In this document: one piece after another, positions 41,276 to 49,801 of the stretch
Layout of the letters: the number at the start of each line of letters is the position of its first letter
How positions within the stretch are numbered: the stretch's first letter is position 1
Origin: Pseudopelobacter sp964542535
GTDB lineage: Bacteria > Desulfobacterota > Desulfuromonadia > Geobacterales > Pseudopelobacteraceae
Direction of reading: 5' to 3'
Length of the DNA stretch: 64,000 nucleotides
Assembly (NCBI GenBank): GCA_964542535.1
Contig: CAZIUE010000009.1
Span: 1-64,000 of the forward strand
Translations under genes and position numbers: made by a program
The notes under the pieces: model-generated
What the model saw: the letters and a program-made list of their open reading frames with translations, nothing else
What the model was told of the DNA's origin: nothing
Databases searched by the model: none

Positions 41276-41562
41276 CGGGCCCCCTCCTCTTCCATGACGA
41301 TGGCCTTGTTCCCCTTCCTGCCGGGGCACTCCAGGGCGCAGATGCCGCACCCCTTGCAGAAATCGTAGTCGAATTCGCCGCGGCCGCTGTCAGTGGTCAG
41401 GACGGACGTGTCCGGGCAGTAGACCCAGCAGAGCATGCAGTGGACGCAGTTCTCGCGGATCCAGACCGGCTTAAAGGAGCGCCAGGAGCCGGTTTTGAAG
41501 TTTCGTGAGCTGCCCGGATCGGTAATGACCACCCCGGGAGGGAGTTCCCGCCAGTTCGTCAT
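41272..41562 (-). CDS. porD: 2-oxoacid:ferredoxin oxidoreductase, delta (ferredoxin) subunit, cluster 1
   Basis: The 96-residue protein carries two [4Fe-4S] motifs, CVHCMLCWVYCPD and CKGCGICALECPG, that wire electrons to external ferredoxin. The N-terminal WRSFKPVWIRENC is typical for PorD. It overlaps both flanking genes by 4 nt. Confidence 0.94.
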   Translation of the reverse strand: MTNWRELPPGVVITDPGSSRNFKTGSWRSFKPVWIRENCVHCMLCWVYCPDTSVLTTDSGRGEFDYDFCKGCGICALECPGRKGNKAIVMEEEGAR

Positions 41563-42137
41563 TGTTCCACCGCCTCATCAAAACCCCGTCTGGTCGCTTC
41601 AAGGTTTCCCGAGATGACCTTTTGGCTGAACTTCTTTTCGAAGCTCCGTGCCATATCGTCCAAGGCAGCCTGCAGGCTGAGCATGCCGGAGACCCGGGTG
41701 ACGCAGCCGATCAGTGGCGCATTGGGCAGGGGGCGCCCGATGGTGTCGAGGGCAATCCTGGTGGCATCCACCGTAACGACCTTCTGGGCCGGACCGGCCT
41801 GGATCCTGTCTCTCATATCCGCGGTATTCCCGCGGCAGTTGATGATGAAGGAGGCGTCAGCGGGAGCGCCTTCGGTGACATCGATGCTCTCCAGCAGGTT
41901 GTCATCCACCACCACCACGATGTTGGGACGGATCACCGGGTAGTGTCCCCTGAGTTCCCGGGCGCTGACCCGGTTATAGGCCCGGATGGGAGCGCCGGCC
42001 CGCTCCGGCCCGTACTCCGGGAAGGCCTGTACGTAACGCCCGCCACTCAGACAAGCATCGGCAAACAGCTTGCAGGCGGTAACCGTCCCCTGTCCGCCCC
42101 GTCCATGCCAGCGAATCTCGATTGTATCCGTCACCAC
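41559..42137 (-). CDS. porC: 2-oxoacid:ferredoxin oxidoreductase, gamma subunit, cluster 1
   Basis: This 192-residue gamma subunit begins MVTDTIEIRWHGRGGQGTVTACKLFADACLSGGRYVQAFPEYGPERAGAP, the diagnostic RWHGRGGQG and FPEYGPERRGAP motifs of the family. It is the first gene of the operon. It has a GAGGAGG site. Confidence 0.94.
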   Translation of the reverse strand: MVTDTIEIRWHGRGGQGTVTACKLFADACLSGGRYVQAFPEYGPERAGAPIRAYNRVSARELRGHYPVIRPNIVVVVDDNLLESIDVTEGAPADASFIINCRGNTADMRDRIQAGPAQKVVTVDATRIALDTIGRPLPNAPLIGCVTRVSGMLSLQAALDDMARSFEKKFSQKVISGNLEATRRGFDEAVEQ

Positions 42138-42643
42138 TCCTCCTCTACTCCGTTGTGAGTATCGCTCGCGTCCGAGCCTCGCGTGATTTTGTATACAGCA
42201 TACAGCCCCTCCCCCGGGAACAGTTGTTCCAGGCGGCTCAACTCCTGATCGGGGCTCCGTTTTCGCGGCAGTTCCCCTGTGCGGTGCTGCGGGCCCGGCC
42301 GGCCCGCGGGGAGTCGCGTATTCGACCTATGTCCATCTTGGGAAGGAAGCGTCGGAAAAGGCGGACGTACGGCGGAAAAACAGCGTGAACGGCAAAAGTG
42401 CGCGAGACTATAGCACAGAATCCCGCCCCATTAAAGAAAATACTGTTTGATTAATATTCGTTGTGAAACAGCGGGTTGACGGCCGTTGTCCTGCCCGGGC
42501 CAGGGCTCCGCCCTCGCACTCCCGGAGGAAAAAGCACTTTATCGCTCTTTCCGAATCGTGGTAAAGGTAAGACGTCCCCGGCGGCTGCAACGGCCGCTCG
42601 CCCCGCCACCCCCTGATCCGCCGCCAGACCGTGGAGAAGCGCC
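42138..42643. other. divergent intergenic region between por cluster 1 and the PEP/pyruvate-binding gene
   Basis: About 500 bases without a supported gene. On the minus strand an extended -10 box (TGC followed by TATAGT, 42407-42415) may start the por transcript about 270 nt before porC; no clear -35 box accompanies it. The part near 42420-42480 is AT-rich and is a likely place for promoters in both directions. Confidence 0.4.
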
Positions 42644-45373
42644 ATGCCCGCTTTCGACAGGATTTCCTCCGGACTGCCAGGCCTCGACCACATCCTCGAC
42701 TGCATCAGGCTGGGTGACAATCTGGTCTGGCAGGTTGATTCCGTGGACGAATACCGCGCCGTGGCAACGCCATTCGCGCGTCAGGCCCTGGCGGACGGCC
42801 GCACCACCATTTACATCCGCTTTGCCCCCCACGCGGCGGTCCTCGACCCTCTGCCGGGACTGACCATCCACCGTCTCGACCCTTCCCGCGGCTTCGAATC
42901 GTTTACCGGCAATTTGCACCGCATCATCGCCGCTGCCGGACGGGACGCCTTCTACATCTTCGACAGCCTGTCCGAGCTGCAAACCGCCTGGGCCGCTGAC
43001 CTGATGATGGGCAACTTCTTCGTGGTCACCTGCCCCTACCTGTTCGAGCTGGACACGGTGGCCTGGTTCTGCCTGCTCAGACAGCGCCACAGCTACGACA
43101 CCATCGCCCGCATCCGGGAGACGACCCAGATCCTGATCGACCTCTTCGCCGACAACGGCTGCCTCTACATCCATCCCCTGAAGGTCTGGAAGCGCTACTC
43201 CCCCACCATGTTCTTCCCCCACCGCTACCAGCTGGAGGCCCCCGACGCCATCAGGCCTCTCACCGATGGCGTCTCCGTGAGCAGGTTCTATCAGCTGGCG
43301 TCCGGCTCGCCGGGAGCAGGACGGGGAGAACCGGCCCGCAGCCTGGACAGCTGGGAACGGTTCTTCCTGGATGCGGCCGCACGGGCGCGCGAACAGGAGC
43401 CGGACCAGGAAGAGCCGCGCCGGGAACTGGCCAGGGAGCTGGCCGGGCGCCTGATCGGCCAGGACGCGCGTTTCCTGGAACTGGTGGCGCGCAACTGCTC
43501 CCCCTGGAACCTGCTGGAGGTCAGGGAGCGCATGATCGGCTCCGGCATGATCGGCGGCAAGGCGGCCGGCATGCTGCTGGCCCGCTGGATCCTGGGCGGG
43601 AGACTCCCGGAGACCGCCCCCCTGATCGAGCCCCACGACTCCTGGTACATCGGCTCCCACGTCTTCTACACCTACCTGGTGCACAACCGGCTCTGGAAGC
43701 AGCGCGTCATCCAGCGTACCGAACAGGGCTACTTCAGCCAGGCACCGGAACTGGCCCGGGGGATACTGGCCGGCGGCTTCCCCGCCGGCATCCGGGAGGA
43801 GTTCGTGCGGATGCTGGAATACTACGGCCAGAGCCCGATCATCGTCCGCTCCAGCAGCCTGCTGGAGGACAGCTTCGGCCATGCCTTTGCAGGAAAGTAC
43901 GAATCGGTATTCTGCGTGAACACCGGCAGCCCCGAGGACCGCCTGGAAGCGCTGGAGGAGGCGGTCAAGCGGGTCTACGCCAGCATGATGGACGAGTCGG
44001 CCCTGGCCTACCGCCGCCTGCGCGGCCTGCAGAACCAGGACGAGCAGATGGCCATCCTGGTGCAGCGTGTCTCTGGCTCGCTCTTCTGCGGCCTGTTCAT
44101 GCCGGCCATGGGAGGCGTGGGCTATTCCTTCAGCAGCTGGCGCTGGCAGAGCGACCTTGACCCCTCGGCCGGCATGCTGCGGGTGGTGGCCGGTTTGGGA
44201 ACGCGGGCCGTAGACCGCACCGGAGACGACTATCCCCGGCTGGTCAGCCTGGACAAGCCCGATCTGGACCCCTCCACCAGGGGGCGCACCCGCTACAGCC
44301 AGCGCTTCCTGGACTGCCTCGACCTGGATACCCGCCAGCTGGTCACCCGCCCGCTGGCCAACGTGATCTCCCTGGTTCCCGACTGGCTGGCACAACGCCT
44401 GGCCGAGCGCGACACCAGTGCCGAGGCCCGGCTGCGCGACCAGGGGCGCCTCGTCCCGGTCTACCGGGGAACCTGCCCGGGCCTGGTCCGGGAACGGCGC
44501 CTGCAGGATACCCTGCGGCGCATCCTGGCCACGTTGCAATGCGAATACCAGAACCCGGTGGATATCGAGTTCACGGTCAACTGGACCGAGGCCGGGGACT
44601 TCATGATCAACCTGCTCCAGTGCCGGCCCTTGCAGACACCGGGACACTCCCTCCCCTCCCCGGACGCCGAACCGAAACCGGCGACCGGCAATCAGTGCTG
44701 CTTCCCCCCGCCCGGCGCCGTCATGCTGCGCCTGAAGGGCAACACAATGGGACCCGCCCTGCACTGCCGGGTGGACGCCCTGATCCTGGTGGACCCGGCC
44801 GGCTACCATGCGCTCCCCTATCGGGACAAGCCCTCCGTGGCCCGCGCCATCGGCCTGCTCAACAGCCGCTACCGGGAACAGGGAGCCACGGTGATGCTCC
44901 TGGTGCCGGGCCGCATCGGCACGACCTCGCCCGAACTGGGGGTGCCGGTCTCCTTTGCCGAGATCAGCAACATGCGGATGATATTCGAGATCGCCTGCTC
45001 CGAGGCCGGCTACCAGCCCGAGCTCTCCTGGGGCAGCCACTTCTTCCAGGATCTGGTGGAGGCGGAGATCTTCTACGGCGCCATACCGGAAGAGGCTCTG
45101 GCCGCGGGCGCCGCGGCGCCGGAAAACACTGGGCCGCTCTTCAGGAGGGATTTTTTCGAAGGAGAGGAGGACCTGTTTCCCCGCCTGGCCGCCGACGGCA
45201 GCCTCCCCACGGGAGTCGTTTCGGTATACGAGCCCGGGGAGCTGCTGTTCTGGTCCGATGTCGTCACCAACGGCTGCCTCTGCGGGCGGATCGACCAGTC
45301 CCGGCACAGTCGCCGGACTAACGGGTCCCCGTCGAGCCGGACCACCATGAACCGGGAAGAGACACCAGCATGA
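42644..45373 (+). CDS. PEP/pyruvate-binding (PPDK N-domain) protein with degenerate KaiC/RecA-like N-terminus
   Basis: This protein of 909 residues starts MPAFDRISSGLPGLDHILDCIRLGDNLVWQ, like KaiC/RadA ATPases, but the Walker A position reads QVDSVDEYRA, so the P-loop is gone. Residues ~290-680 match the ATP-grasp-type nucleotide-binding domain of pyruvate phosphate dikinase/PEP synthase (VRERMIGSGMIGGKAAGMLLAR, PIIVRSSSLLEDSFGHAFAGKYESVF, EFTVNW... INLLQCRPLQ). The phosphohistidine and PEP-binding domains of the true enzyme are not visible, and the last ~230 residues are unlike them. It overlaps the PilZ gene by 4 nt. Perhaps a regulatory protein or a protein kinase/phosphotransferase; function unknown. 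Confidence 0.8.
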   Translation: MPAFDRISSGLPGLDHILDCIRLGDNLVWQVDSVDEYRAVATPFARQALADGRTTIYIRFAPHAAVLDPLPGLTIHRLDPSRGFESFTGNLHRIIAAAGRDAFYIFDSLSELQTAWAADLMMGNFFVVTCPYLFELDTVAWFCLLRQRHSYDTIARIRETTQILIDLFADNGCLYIHPLKVWKRYSPTMFFPHRYQLEAPDAIRPLTDGVSVSRFYQLASGSPGAGRGEPARSLDSWERFFLDAAARAREQEPDQEEPRRELARELAGRLIGQDARFLELVARNCSPWNLLEVRERMIGSGMIGGKAAGMLLARWILGGRLPETAPLIEPHDSWYIGSHVFYTYLVHNRLWKQRVIQRTEQGYFSQAPELARGILAGGFPAGIREEFVRMLEYYGQSPIIVRSSSLLEDSFGHAFAGKYESVFCVNTGSPEDRLEALEEAVKRVYASMMDESALAYRRLRGLQNQDEQMAILVQRVSGSLFCGLFMPAMGGVGYSFSSWRWQSDLDPSAGMLRVVAGLGTRAVDRTGDDYPRLVSLDKPDLDPSTRGRTRYSQRFLDCLDLDTRQLVTRPLANVISLVPDWLAQRLAERDTSAEARLRDQGRLVPVYRGTCPGLVRERRLQDTLRRILATLQCEYQNPVDIEFTVNWTEAGDFMINLLQCRPLQTPGHSLPSPDAEPKPATGNQCCFPPPGAVMLRLKGNTMGPALHCRVDALILVDPAGYHALPYRDKPSVARAIGLLNSRYREQGATVMLLVPGRIGTTSPELGVPVSFAEISNMRMIFEIACSEAGYQPELSWGSHFFQDLVEAEIFYGAIPEEALAAGAAAPENTGPLFRRDFFEGEEDLFPRLAADGSLPTGVVSVYEPGELLFWSDVVTNGCLCGRIDQSRHSRRTNGSPSSRTTMNREETPA

Positions 45374-46521
45374 ACAGCACCGCCACAACCGGCATCCCGC
45401 CCTACTTCGTCGGCATGAAGGTAGAGGTGGGCATTCCCCTGTCCGACACCAGCAGCTTCCGTGACTGGGCCATCGTCAATCAGGTCGATAACGACCTGAT
45501 TTCCCTGCAGCTCTCCCGCGACATCCTCCCGGCCGGGGTCAGCCTGCGGGTCGGACAGATCCTGACCATCCGCAGCGAGCACGACTTCCAGATATATTTC
45601 TGCCGCGCCTTCATCGTCAGCAAGGGGTTCGAACAGGAACTGCTGCTGCGCCTGACCGGCGAAATTGTGGCCAACGAACTGCGGGAGTTCTACCGCATCG
45701 ACGCCTTTCTGCCGATCAAGTTCAACCCTCTGCCCGACCAGGAGCCGGACAACGTCAGGAAACGGTGGGAGGAGCGGCGCAGGCAGCGCCGGGAGGAGGA
45801 GCGCCTCCGGGAGCAGAGGCTCCTGGAGGCTCGTCGCGAAAAGAGCCGCGAAGAGGAGCGTGCCCGGGAACAGCGGCTCCTGGAGGGAGCGCCCTCCTCG
45901 GAGCCGCCCACGGCGGACAGCAGCAGGGCCGGGGAAGAGGAACAGGTGGGCGAATACTACGAATCCTGGGGTTCGGTCAACTCGGTGGCGGTCAACATCA
46001 GCGGCGGCGGGCTGAGAATTTCCACCGAGCAGCTGTTTCCGGTGGACCAGGCACTGCTGCTGGAGATCTTCGTCCCCTCCTCACGGTGCATAGTGGATGT
46101 TGCCGCGCGGGTGATCTTTTCCCAACGCAACGACGACGCGGGGGAAAACCGCCCCTGCTTCAGCACCGGCCTGCAGTTCATGTTCATCGACGAATCCGCC
46201 CGCTCCGCCATCAACCGGCACACCAGCGGCATCCAGCTGAGGCGCATCCGCCAGTTCAAGGGGTTCGCCGACGTGGAGCCGCTGGCCCTGGACTCTCCCC
46301 CCCGGAGAGACCGGCATTACGCCTACCTTGATACCGTCGAGGCGGAAGAGCGGCAGGGGCTCTGGCGGAAACGCGGAGGGCAGCTGGCGCTGGGCCTCCT
46401 GTTCGCCGCCATGGTCTGGCTTCTGTACCTCTACTTTTCCGGCTATGCGGTCAGCCACCCCAAAAGCGTCATCCAGCAATTGTTCGAGAACGGCATCAGA
46501 AAGATGAGGGGCGCACCCTAG
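45370..46521 (+). CDS. PilZ-domain protein with coiled coil and C-terminal membrane anchor
   Basis: This 383-residue protein has a YcgR-like N-terminal region (GMKVEVGIPLSDTSSFRDWAIVNQVDNDLISLQLS). A highly charged Arg/Glu coiled coil of about 45 residues follows (about residues 135-178). A PilZ-type domain comes next (VNISGGGLRISTEQLFPVDQALLLEIFVP), then a hydrophobic helix LALGLLFAAMVWLLYLYFSG near the end (about residues 340-360). A classical RxxxR motif is not obvious just before the D/NxSxxG motif, so c-di-GMP binding is likely but not certain. It is translationally coupled to the upstream PEP/pyruvate-binding protein. Confidence 0.82.
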   Translation: MNSTATTGIPPYFVGMKVEVGIPLSDTSSFRDWAIVNQVDNDLISLQLSRDILPAGVSLRVGQILTIRSEHDFQIYFCRAFIVSKGFEQELLLRLTGEIVANELREFYRIDAFLPIKFNPLPDQEPDNVRKRWEERRRQRREEERLREQRLLEARREKSREEERAREQRLLEGAPSSEPPTADSSRAGEEEQVGEYYESWGSVNSVAVNISGGGLRISTEQLFPVDQALLLEIFVPSSRCIVDVAARVIFSQRNDDAGENRPCFSTGLQFMFIDESARSAINRHTSGIQLRRIRQFKGFADVEPLALDSPPRRDRHYAYLDTVEAEERQGLWRKRGGQLALGLLFAAMVWLLYLYFSGYAVSHPKSVIQQLFENGIRKMRGAP

Positions 46522-46545
46522 GACAGGTGACAGGAGCGAACTGCT

Positions 46546-47460
46546 TCAGGTGACCTGCTCCCAGTAGTGGTCGACCTGCCGCTGCATCTCCTCCAGGAGT
46601 TTCCGGTTGCGGCGAGGCCGGAACAGGTGGGCGAAGCGCCCCTGCGGCCGCAGGTACGCTTCCAGCGAGATGCGGTGCCGGGGCAGCAGGGTATGGATGA
46701 CCTCTCCGTTCAGGTACTCCTTCAGGGGCCAGGCGCCGCTCCTCACCGCCAGCCTGCCGATCTTCACGGTCTCGGCGGGATCGTACTCCCAGCCGGTGGG
46801 ACAGGGAGCAAGGGCTATAACCAGCCGCGGACCCCGCATTTCCATGGCCCGGGCAACCTTGCGGGCCAGGTCCAGCGGCTCGGCAGCAGCCACCGTGGCC
46901 ACATAGGCGGGCCGGTGGGCCGCCCAGAGGGCAAAGAGGTCCTTCTTGCGGCCGGGGTGACCCTCCGCCCCCCTGCTGGTGGCGGTCCTGGCCCCCCGGG
47001 AGGTGGTGGCGGAGGCCTGCTGTCCGGTATTGCCGTACCCCTCGTTATCGTAGCAGATGTGGATAAAATCAAGATTGCGGTCGATGGCGGCGGAAATGGC
47101 CGAAAGCGCGATGCCGCTGGACGAGCCGTCCCCGGCCAGCACGACCGTGGTCAGATCCTCCTCGGGGGTGATGCGCCCCTTGGCCAGGAGGATATCCAGG
47201 GCGTCGCGCACCCCCTGGGCCCCGGCCGGAGCGGAGGCCATGGCCGTGTAGAGCCAGGAGCCGCGGAAGGGGGTGAAGGGGTAGACCGCCAGCAGGGTCA
47301 TGCAGCCGGCCCCGTTGACGACCAGGCTCCGCTCGCCGATGATGTCGCAGATCCGGCCGACCGCCTCCAGGCCGCCGCACCCGGCGCACAGGGGGGTACC
47401 GCTCCCCAGGACCCGGGTTGTTGGGAGGTCCGCTATCCGTTCAAACGTTCTCGCTTCCAT
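46546..47460 (-). CDS. 2-oxoacid:ferredoxin oxidoreductase, beta (TPP) subunit, cluster 2
   Basis: The 304-residue paralogue of PorB has LCAGCGGLEAVGRICDI, AGDGSSSGIALSAISAAID and CYDNEGYGNTGQQASATTSRGA, so the TPP pocket is intact. The substrate may differ from cluster 1 (2-oxoglutarate, 2-oxoisovalerate or indolepyruvate types exist). The start at 47460 (MEARTFERIADL) overlaps the alpha gene by 20 nt; a start at 47484 is also open. Confidence 0.9.
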   Translation of the reverse strand: MEARTFERIADLPTTRVLGSGTPLCAGCGGLEAVGRICDIIGERSLVVNGAGCMTLLAVYPFTPFRGSWLYTAMASAPAGAQGVRDALDILLAKGRITPEEDLTTVVLAGDGSSSGIALSAISAAIDRNLDFIHICYDNEGYGNTGQQASATTSRGARTATSRGAEGHPGRKKDLFALWAAHRPAYVATVAAAEPLDLARKVARAMEMRGPRLVIALAPCPTGWEYDPAETVKIGRLAVRSGAWPLKEYLNGEVIHTLLPRHRISLEAYLRPQGRFAHLFRPRRNRKLLEEMQRQVDHYWEQVT

Positions 47461-48703
47461 CGTCCTTCCCCCCCTCCCTTCCACGTCCCCCCGTTGCCAC
47501 GGCCTGCAACTCCCTGACCGCGGCCAGTTCCTGGCCGGTGAACAGCAGTCGGGGGGGGAGCGGGCGTCCCTCCCGGGCGGCCTGCGCGGTGACCGATGCC
47601 ATCTCGAAGAACTCCTCGGCGCTGATGTCGCGCCCCCCCAGGCCGCCGATGAAGCTGTTCAGGACCGGCGCGTCGGGCATGCCGTACAGGGCCGAGGCAA
47701 CTTCGCTGAAGAGTATGCCCCCCATGCCCACCGACAGGTTCTGGTCAATCACCGCCACCCCCCGCGTGCCGGCCAGAAGCTGCCGCACGCGTTCCCGGGG
47801 AAACGGCCGCAGCAGGAGCGGGCGCACCAGCCCGATCGCAACGCCTGCCCGGCGCAGGGAATCGACGGCCGCCCTGGCCTTGGTGGCAAAGGAGCCGATC
47901 ATGACGAACAGCAACTCGGCATCGTCGCTACGGTAGGACTCCACCGCCCCATGGCTCCTGCCGAACATCGCGGCGAATTCCGCCGCGATGTCGTCAAAGG
48001 CGGCAACCCCGTTCAGGGCTGCCAGGTGCGTCTGATAGCGGAAATAGGAGTAGAGTGAGCCCCCCAGAACCGTCACCGCCAGACTCAGCGGCCGGCCGCC
48101 GCGAAAGCGGATCGGCCCCGGATCGAAATCGGGCAGGAAGCGAAGAACCGCGTCCCTGTCCGGCAGTTCCACCGGCTCCCGGGTGAACGAGAGGTGGAAG
48201 CCGTCCAGGTTGACGATCACCGGCAGGCGCACCCGACCGTCCTCCGCCAGGCGGTAGGCCATGAGGACGCAGTCCAGGACCTCCTGGCAGGTGGCGCAGT
48301 GCAGCTGGAGAAAACCGCTGTCCCGCGCCGCCAGGATGTCGTTGTGATCCGGTTCCAGGGTGATGGGCGAAGCCAGCCCCCGGGAGACGTTGACCATGAC
48401 AAAGGGGGCCCGCCAGCCGGAAACGGTGAAGACCATCTCCATGCCGTACAGAAGCCCCTGACTGGAGGTGGCGGTGAAGACCCGCACCCCGGTGGCGGCA
48501 GCTGCTGCAGCGGCGGTTATCATGGAGTGCTCCGATTCCAGCGTGGTCATGGAGCAGGCCATCGCCCCCGCTTCGATCCACTGGGACAGGGTCTCGATGA
48601 TTTCCGTCTGGGGGGTGATGGGAAAGGCGGGGACGTACTCCGCGCCGGCCAGGCGGGCTCCCCAGGCGGCGGCGCTGTTGCCGGTCAGCATGGCACGGTT
48701 CAT
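47441..48703 (-). CDS. 2-oxoacid:ferredoxin oxidoreductase, alpha subunit, cluster 2
   Basis: This 420-residue alpha subunit begins MNRAMLTGNSAAAWGARLAGAEYVPAFPITPQTEIIETLSQW. The GNSAAAWGA and FPITPQTEI motifs parallel GNEA and YPITPATE of cluster 1. TATSSQGLLYGMEMVFTVSGWRAPFVMVNVSRGL is the second block. It starts 1 nt after the fused gamma-delta gene. Confidence 0.9.
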   Translation of the reverse strand: MNRAMLTGNSAAAWGARLAGAEYVPAFPITPQTEIIETLSQWIEAGAMACSMTTLESEHSMITAAAAAAATGVRVFTATSSQGLLYGMEMVFTVSGWRAPFVMVNVSRGLASPITLEPDHNDILAARDSGFLQLHCATCQEVLDCVLMAYRLAEDGRVRLPVIVNLDGFHLSFTREPVELPDRDAVLRFLPDFDPGPIRFRGGRPLSLAVTVLGGSLYSYFRYQTHLAALNGVAAFDDIAAEFAAMFGRSHGAVESYRSDDAELLFVMIGSFATKARAAVDSLRRAGVAIGLVRPLLLRPFPRERVRQLLAGTRGVAVIDQNLSVGMGGILFSEVASALYGMPDAPVLNSFIGGLGGRDISAEEFFEMASVTAQAAREGRPLPPRLLFTGQELAAVRELQAVATGGRGREGGKDDGSENV

Positions 48704-48704
48704 G

Positions 48705-49643
48705 TCATCCTCCTCCCCCTTCCTCGGGGACCGGCCGGATGGCGCGGGACGGGCACTGGGCCATGCAGATCAGGCACCCCTTGCAATGCCCGTAGTCGAT
48801 ACGGGGAAAGCCGTCGCCGGCCATGGATATGCAGCCGTCGGGGCAGAGGGCGAAGCAGAGCCCGCAGCGGCGGCAGAGCTCAGGTTCCATGACCGGCCGC
48901 ACGCTGCGCCAGAGACCGGTCCGGACCTTCAGGCTGGTGGCGGGCGCAAAAACGGCCGGTGCCGAGACCCCGGCATCCTCCCAAGGGAGCTCCACCCAGC
49001 CGGGTGTCTGCCAGGCATGGGCCGGGATTTCCGTCCCGGGGCTCACGCAGCCAACATGGGGAGCCATGAGTTCGTAAGAGCGAAGGCAGATGTCCCGACT
49101 CCCGGCCAGGGCCTCGTCCCCCAGGTGGGAGAGCTCCGCGGTCAGGGCCTGTTCCAGGCAGGGGCGCGAGATGACCCCCACCAAGCGCGCCGCCGCACCG
49201 GCACAGGCCACCCCCAGAGATCTGTGGCGCGGGATGGCTTCCCCTTCACCCCCGCCGGACAGGGCCAAGATCCGGGCATCGGCTCCCAGGCGCTCGCGCC
49301 ACGTTTCAGCCGTTGCATTGCCGTGGATCAGCAGCACGGTCCGCGCCGAGACGCCGCGCAGGATCTCCTCCCGGCAGGCCAGGGCCAGGGTTTCGTCGGC
49401 AACGATCACCAGGTCAGGATTGAGAATCACGCCGCGTTCGTTCACCTCCCCGAGAGAGGCGCGCACGTAGGCGAAGATCGGCGCGCCGCGCCGTTCCGCG
49501 CCGTAGCGGGGCGCATCCTGGACCACGAACCGTTCCAGGAAAAAGGCCGTCCCCAGGATCCTGCCGGCCGTCTTCATCCCCTGGCCGCCGCGGCCATGGA
49601 AACGGATGCGATAGATGGGGTCCGGTTCTCCGTTCATTGCCAA
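48705..49643 (-). CDS. 2-oxoacid:ferredoxin oxidoreductase, fused gamma-delta subunit, cluster 2
   Basis: The 312-residue protein joins a gamma domain (YRIRFHGRGGQGMKTAGRILGTAFFLERFVVQDAPRYGAERRGAP, residues ~10-190) to a delta ferredoxin domain with two [4Fe-4S] motifs (CRRCGLCFALCPD and CKGCLICMAQCPS). Cluster 1 has these as two genes. The first codon at 49643 is TTG, 9 nt after a GGAGG site; the ATG at 49637 is 15 nt from it. TTG may therefore be the true start. Confidence 0.9.
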   Translation of the reverse strand: MAMNGEPDPIYRIRFHGRGGQGMKTAGRILGTAFFLERFVVQDAPRYGAERRGAPIFAYVRASLGEVNERGVILNPDLVIVADETLALACREEILRGVSARTVLLIHGNATAETWRERLGADARILALSGGGEGEAIPRHRSLGVACAGAAARLVGVISRPCLEQALTAELSHLGDEALAGSRDICLRSYELMAPHVGCVSPGTEIPAHAWQTPGWVELPWEDAGVSAPAVFAPATSLKVRTGLWRSVRPVMEPELCRRCGLCFALCPDGCISMAGDGFPRIDYGHCKGCLICMAQCPSRAIRPVPEEGGGG

Positions 49644-49801
49644 CGCCGTTCACCTCCCCGGGTCAGGCCGCAGCGTCACGATCGAGTATGCGGAGATACG
49701 AGGGACTGCCGATGCGGCCCGTAACCCCAATCTCCACCACGACGCTGGAGCGTTGCAGGGGGAGTGCCATGCCGGATCCGGCAGCGCCCTCCCCCCAGGA
49801 T

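Noticed and set aside
42644..42900. KaiC/RadA-type ATPase domain
   Set aside because: Sequence pattern begins like KaiC but the Walker A lysine motif is missing; kept only as a degenerate fold.
42539..45388. 949-codon open frame on the minus strand opposite the PEP/pyruvate-binding gene
   Set aside because: It is a mirror frame of a GC-rich gene; the plus-strand frame has recognisable domains and the minus one does not.
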